A DNA stretch of 64,000 nt from Nocardiopsis alba DSM 43377 (GTDB lineage: Bacteria > Actinomycetota > Actinomycetes > Streptosporangiales > Streptosporangiaceae), in the NCBI RefSeq assembly GCF_000341225.1, contig NZ_ANAC01000012.1:412434-476433 (forward strand), read 5' to 3'. Position 1 is the stretch's first letter. Every line of letters begins with the position of its first letter. The notes beneath the pieces are model-generated. The model worked only from the letters and a program-made list of their open reading frames with translations, ran no database searches and was not told the origin of the DNA. The translations under genes and the position numbers were made by a program. Shown piece after piece: positions 61,059 through 64,000 of this stretch.

Positions 61059-61097
61059 GCGTCCCCTTCCGGGAGGAACCCGGCGGATACGGGACGC
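61059..61097 (+). promoter_or_regulatory. Nested hairpin in the glutaminase 5' leader
   Basis: GCGTCCC (61059-61065) pairs with GGGACGC (61091-61097), enclosing CCGGG-AGGAA-CCCGG (61069-61083). TAATCT near 61033 could be the -10, giving an 85-base leader. The inner loop AGGAA is an RBS-like sequence far from the start codon. Confidence 0.4.
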
Positions 61098-61127
61098 GGG
61101 AACCGACCCCGAGACAGGACCGCCTTG

Positions 61128-62402
61128 ATGCGCTCACCGATCCTCGACTACCTCGACGCGATCATCGCCCAGACCGCGCACGTCGTCTCCGGGGCCCCGG
61201 CCGACTACATCCCGGAGCTGGCCTCCGCCGACCCCGACCGGGTGGCGGTCGCGGTCTGCACGGTCAACGGGACCGTGTACGCGAGCGGCGACGCCGACGA
61301 CCTGTTCAGCATCCAGTCGATGTCCAAACCCTTCGCCTACGCGCTGGCGATCGAGGACCGGGGGATCGACGACATCCTCGACCGGGTGGGGGTGGAGCCC
61401 AGCGGCGAGGCCTTCAACGAGCTGTCGTTGGATCCCGAGACCGGCCGGCCGCGCAACCCGATGATCAACGCGGGCGCGATCGCCGTCCACGCGCTCGTCG
61501 ACGACCGGGAGGCTCCGGCGATCGACCGCCTGCTCGGCCTCTTCTCCGACCTGGCCCAACGGCCGGTCGAGATCGACGAGGCGCTGGCCGCCTCCGAGCT
61601 GGCGACCGGGGACCGCAACCTGGGGCTCGCGTACCTGCTGCACGCCTCGGGCCGTCTGGCCCGGGATCCGGCCTCGTCGGTGGAGGGCTACGTCCGCCAG
61701 TGTTCGGCGTCGGTGACCGTGCGCGACCTGGCGTTGATGGCGGCGACCCTGGCCAACGGCGGCGTGCAGCCCAACACCGACAAGAAACTGTTCAGCAGGC
61801 GCACCACCCGGCATCTGTTGAGCGTGATGGCCTCCTGCGGCATGTACGACGCGGCCGGTGACTGGCTGACCAGCGTGGGCATCCCCGCCAAGAGCGGTGT
61901 GGCCGGAGGCATCATCGGGGTGCTCCCCGGGCAGATGGGCGTCGCGGTGTTCTCCCCGCGCCTGGACCGGCACGGCAACAGCGCCCGGGGCGTCGTGATG
62001 ATGGAGAAGCTGTCCGAGGATCTGGGCCTGCACCTGATGGAGCCGGGGCGCCCGTCGCGTTCCTCGCTGCGGGAGACCCGTAAGGAGGTCGTGGAGGGGG
62101 AGCCGACCACGATCTACGTGCTCCAGGGCGACATGGTGTTGAGCAGTATCGAGGCGCTCGTGCACGAGCTGGTCGAGAACCCGCCGGCGACCGACGTGGT
62201 GGTCTTCGACATGAGCCGGGTGGACGAGGTGCTTCCGGTGGCGCGCAGGACCGCGGCCGAGACCGCCACCAAGATGATCGACGGCGGGTACCGGATCATC
62301 GTGGTCGATCCCGAGGAGACCGTACCGGCCTTCCATGACAGCCGGGGGCGTTCGGTGGAGCGCTGGACCTCCGAACGCCTGGAACTCGCCCTCCGGAGCT
62401 GA
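61128..62402 (+). CDS. glsA: Glutaminase with C-terminal STAS domain
   Basis: 424 residues from ATG 61128, with TTG directly before. The Ser-beta-lactamase-like glutaminase core: LFSIQSMSKPFAYALAIEDRG (catalytic Ser-x-x-Lys), EPSGEAFNELSLDPETGRPRNPMINAGAIAVH, LATGDRNLGLAYLLHASGRL, SASVTVRDLALMAATLANGGVQP and GIPAKSGVAGGIIGVLPGQMGVAVFSPRLD. Then a STAS domain (TIYVLQGDMVLSSIEALVHELVENPPATDVVVFDMSRVDEVLPVARRTAAE). It converts glutamine to glutamate and ammonia; the STAS part may regulate it. Relatives with this fusion are common in actinobacteria. Confidence 0.94.
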   Translation: MRSPILDYLDAIIAQTAHVVSGAPADYIPELASADPDRVAVAVCTVNGTVYASGDADDLFSIQSMSKPFAYALAIEDRGIDDILDRVGVEPSGEAFNELSLDPETGRPRNPMINAGAIAVHALVDDREAPAIDRLLGLFSDLAQRPVEIDEALAASELATGDRNLGLAYLLHASGRLARDPASSVEGYVRQCSASVTVRDLALMAATLANGGVQPNTDKKLFSRRTTRHLLSVMASCGMYDAAGDWLTSVGIPAKSGVAGGIIGVLPGQMGVAVFSPRLDRHGNSARGVVMMEKLSEDLGLHLMEPGRPSRSSLRETRKEVVEGEPTTIYVLQGDMVLSSIEALVHELVENPPATDVVVFDMSRVDEVLPVARRTAAETATKMIDGGYRIIVVDPEETVPAFHDSRGRSVERWTSERLELALRS

Positions 62403-62457
62403 GAAACCCCATGGACGCGCTGCCCCGTCCCGGGATAGGAACGTCCTCGTCACGGTG

Positions 62458-62490
62458 CCCCGGTGGCCTTCTCCCTCGAAGGCGCCGGGG
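62458..62490 (+). terminator. Hairpin after glutaminase gene
   Basis: CCCCGG and GCCTT pair with AAGGC and CCGGGG (62458-62470 with 62479-62490, small bulges), 55 bases past the glsA stop and 41 before the VOC start. Confidence 0.6.
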
Positions 62491-62530
62491 CCGCCCGCGA
62501 CGGACCCGTCACTCACCCGGAAGGTGCCCC

Positions 62531-62920
62531 ATGGCCGCCAAGTTCACCGAGCTCGCGATCGATTGCGCCGACCCCCGGGCACTCGCCCGCTTCTGGTGCG
62601 CGGTACTCGACTACGAGGTCCAGGGCGAGGAGGAGGACGGTGTGATCAGCATCGGCTCCCCCGAGGTGCCCGAGGGGAGGGAGCGTCCCGGGCCGGTGCC
62701 GCCGGTGTTGACGTTCGCGCGTGTGCCGGAGGGCAAGGTCGTCAAGAACCGGCTGCACATCGACGTCAACCCGACCGACCGGGATCAGGGGGCGGAGGTC
62801 CGTCGCCTGCTCGACCTGGGGGCTCGGCGCACCGATGTCGGACAGGGCGAGGTGAGCTGGGTGACGCTCATCGATCCCGAGGGGAACGAGTTCTGCGTCC
62901 TGGCCACCCGCTGCCCCTGA
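62531..62920 (+). CDS. VOC-family (glyoxalase-like) protein
   Basis: 129 residues from ATG 62531 with CGGAAGGTG upstream. FTELAIDCADPRALARFWCAVLDYEVQGEEEDGVISIGSPE starts the first beta-alpha-beta-beta-beta unit, and NRLHIDVNPTDRDQGAEVRRLLDLGARRTDVGQGEVSWVTLIDPEGNEFCVL the second. Metal ligands are only partly visible (LHIDV, NEFCVL Glu). Fold typical of small actinobacterial Glyoxalase_6 proteins, function unknown. Confidence 0.9.
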   Translation: MAAKFTELAIDCADPRALARFWCAVLDYEVQGEEEDGVISIGSPEVPEGRERPGPVPPVLTFARVPEGKVVKNRLHIDVNPTDRDQGAEVRRLLDLGARRTDVGQGEVSWVTLIDPEGNEFCVLATRCP

Positions 62921-63053
62921 GCAGACACGCACGTGGCGCGGGGCTCCCCCGGCCGTGTTCGCACCGCACGGGTATCGGTGGTGACCTCGTCGAGAATCGA
63001 ACGAAGGGGCCTGCGCGCTCGAACGTGCACGGGCCCCTCCCTCGTCGGGTGCT

Positions 63054-63872
63054 TCACTGTTCCTCGTGGTGCTCTTCTTGCGATGACTCCCCTTCGGAGG
63101 AATTCTCATCCTCTTCGGAGGCGTTTCCGTTGGTCTCCTCGGAAGGGGCCTTCGGATCCGCCCACTTGAGGTCCCGCATATCGAGCGGAGTGGAGTACTT
63201 GGTATGGGCGGGAAGGACACCGAGAAGGCGCCCGGTCTTCGGGTCGGTCAACTCCACCTTGGAATCAGAGTAATACCCGACCTGAAGATCTTCCGTGAAG
63301 CTGCGCTCCGTCGACAGGTTTCCGGAATTCAGGATATTGTTGATGGGCGACCACCAGAAATGGTGACCTTCGTGTGTGGGGTTGTAGTTGTAGGCGGTTC
63401 CCCCGTTCAGGGTCGCCTTGTAGATGATGCGGTAGTTGAGCACGCCTCGGGTCGCCACCAGTTTGGCGACCACCGACTGCCCCGGGTTCAGGGTCACCTT
63501 CACCCCGGAGGTGGTACCGACGGTGGTCGATTTCTCTTCCGTCTTCTCCTGACCCCACTGGTGCGTGTAGCTGAACGACGTGCTCCCGCCGCCGCCCGCC
63601 CCCAGGAACTTGACATCGTAGTTGAACTCCTGCGAGACCTCGATCGAGTGGGTGCTCGACCACGTGTTGCTGACGGTGTTGGTGACCTGCTCGCTGATGC
63701 CGGCGTCGAATTCCGCCGGGATGGAGCTGTTGTTGGTCAGGGTCTTCGTGGCCACGATCACGGGCTCCGACTGGATCCCGGTGACATAGGCCTGACTCGG
63801 GGAGGTGTAGGTGTGGACCTCGCGCCAGCCGTACGTTTTGTAGAGATCACCCCAGGGCGTGGGGCTCTTCAC
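63054..63872 (-). CDS. Aerolysin/ETX-MTX2-like beta-pore-forming protein
   Basis: 272 residues from GTG 63872, the only canonical start before an in-frame TAA at 63944-63942; coding-like sequence (LKRAIGANRGRQPNDAF) extends upstream, so a CTG at 63923 may be the real start. The middle of the protein is a long run of alternating Ser/Thr-rich strands: TKTLTNNSSIPAEFDAGISEQVTNTVSNTWSSTHSIEVSQEFNYDVKF, a glycine turn LGAGGGGSTSFSYTHQWGQEKTEEKSTTVGTTSGVKVTLNPGQSVVAKLVATRG, as in the transmembrane hairpin region of aerolysin-type toxins. No signal peptide is seen. The last 45 residues are an acidic Glu/Ser tail. Receptor domain not recognised. Confidence 0.7.
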   Translation of the reverse strand: MKSPTPWGDLYKTYGWREVHTYTSPSQAYVTGIQSEPVIVATKTLTNNSSIPAEFDAGISEQVTNTVSNTWSSTHSIEVSQEFNYDVKFLGAGGGGSTSFSYTHQWGQEKTEEKSTTVGTTSGVKVTLNPGQSVVAKLVATRGVLNYRIIYKATLNGGTAYNYNPTHEGHHFWWSPINNILNSGNLSTERSFTEDLQVGYYSDSKVELTDPKTGRLLGVLPAHTKYSTPLDMRDLKWADPKAPSEETNGNASEEDENSSEGESSQEEHHEEQ

Positions 63873-64000
63873 GAAAGCATCGTTGGGTTGCCTCCCCCGG
63901 TTGGCCCCGATGGCCCTTTTCAGAGAGGCGTCCCCGATGTCTTAGAGCTCATCTCAAAAGCCCTGCGAGACGACTCTGAACCTGCCATGATCACGGACTG

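Noticed and set aside
1..64000. tRNA, rRNA and CRISPR arrays
   Set aside because: No cloverleaf with a T-loop GTTCRA context, no rRNA sequence and no regularly spaced repeats were seen. TTCGAA at 7600 and 8156 is a palindrome, not a T-loop.

Overview
The window is high-GC bacterial DNA from an actinomycete. Evidence: almost every third codon position is G or C; GTG and TTG starts are frequent; several families typical of Actinobacteria are present (DUF2332, DUF1918/DUF1876, a CGNR zinc-finger regulator, a maleylpyruvate-isomerase-fold protein, an actinobacterial Ohr/OhrR pair, a CmtR-type ArsR regulator). A Nocardiopsis-like genus is my guess from the general look of the genes and cannot be proved here. 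I found no rRNA, tRNA, CRISPR array, insertion-sequence transposase or phage module. It reads as chromosomal housekeeping and accessory DNA.

Layout. (1) 1-22.65 kb: a block whose + strand is strikingly rich in C and A whichever strand the genes lie on. It holds a winged-helix protein, two phosphotransferase-like kinases, a secreted metallophosphoesterase, a FUSC membrane protein divergent from a MarR regulator and an aminotransferase, a PPOX-fold enzyme bracketed by two identical 20-bp palindromes, a thioredoxin-like protein lacking one active-site Cys, prolyl aminopeptidase, adenine deaminase, a DUF2332 protein, a decayed His-rich ABC ATPase, SoxR, RNase HI, peptide deformylase, an SMI1/KNR4 protein, a NarL-type two-component system, a degenerate acyl-CoA ligase, a Bcr/CflA drug exporter and a HipA-like kinase with DUF3037. 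(2) 22.65-27 kb: a structured intergenic element, a membrane protein with a kinase N-lobe remnant, and a MoxR-DUF58-VWA operon. (3) 27-36.5 kb: HAD and NUDIX hydrolases, an APC permease, a DUF1918-DUF1876 fusion, two methyltransferases, a tandem CNNM/CBS (CorC-like) transporter operon behind a long structured leader, a further methyltransferase and a thioredoxin-reductase-like flavoprotein. (4) 36.5-48.3 kb: XRE-cupin regulator, MocR regulator and EamA exporter with overlapping divergent start codons, ohrR-ohr, an ALDH7-type dehydrogenase, a C15-peptidase-like protein without its Cys, two NodB polysaccharide deacetylases, and an ALDH3-type dehydrogenase divergent from its likely TetR repressor. 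(5) 48.5-64 kb: a metal P-type ATPase with CmtR-like sensor, a CGNR regulator divergent from an alpha/beta hydrolase, a second copy of the structured element, small enzymes, an HbpS/GlcG protein, an OmpA-type lipoprotein with a paralogous secreted partner, AraC plus an Fsr-like MFS exporter, glutaminase with a STAS domain, a VOC protein and an aerolysin-like pore-forming protein.

Most noteworthy: (a) the pair of structured intergenic elements at about 22.9 and 52.5 kb, sharing an identical 22-nt box and one hairpin, while a second hairpin keeps its stem with entirely different bases; (b) the strand-wise C/A skew of the first 22 kb, which erodes protein composition and several catalytic motifs; (c) the MocR/EamA intergenic point, where two start codons overlap inside a perfect inverted repeat whose arms each carry a -10-like hexamer; (d) the CNNM leader with a terminal hairpin enclosing the ribosome-binding site; (e) the aerolysin-like protein at the right edge. 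Starts were chosen from start codons, ribosome-binding sites and family alignments by eye; none was checked by search.
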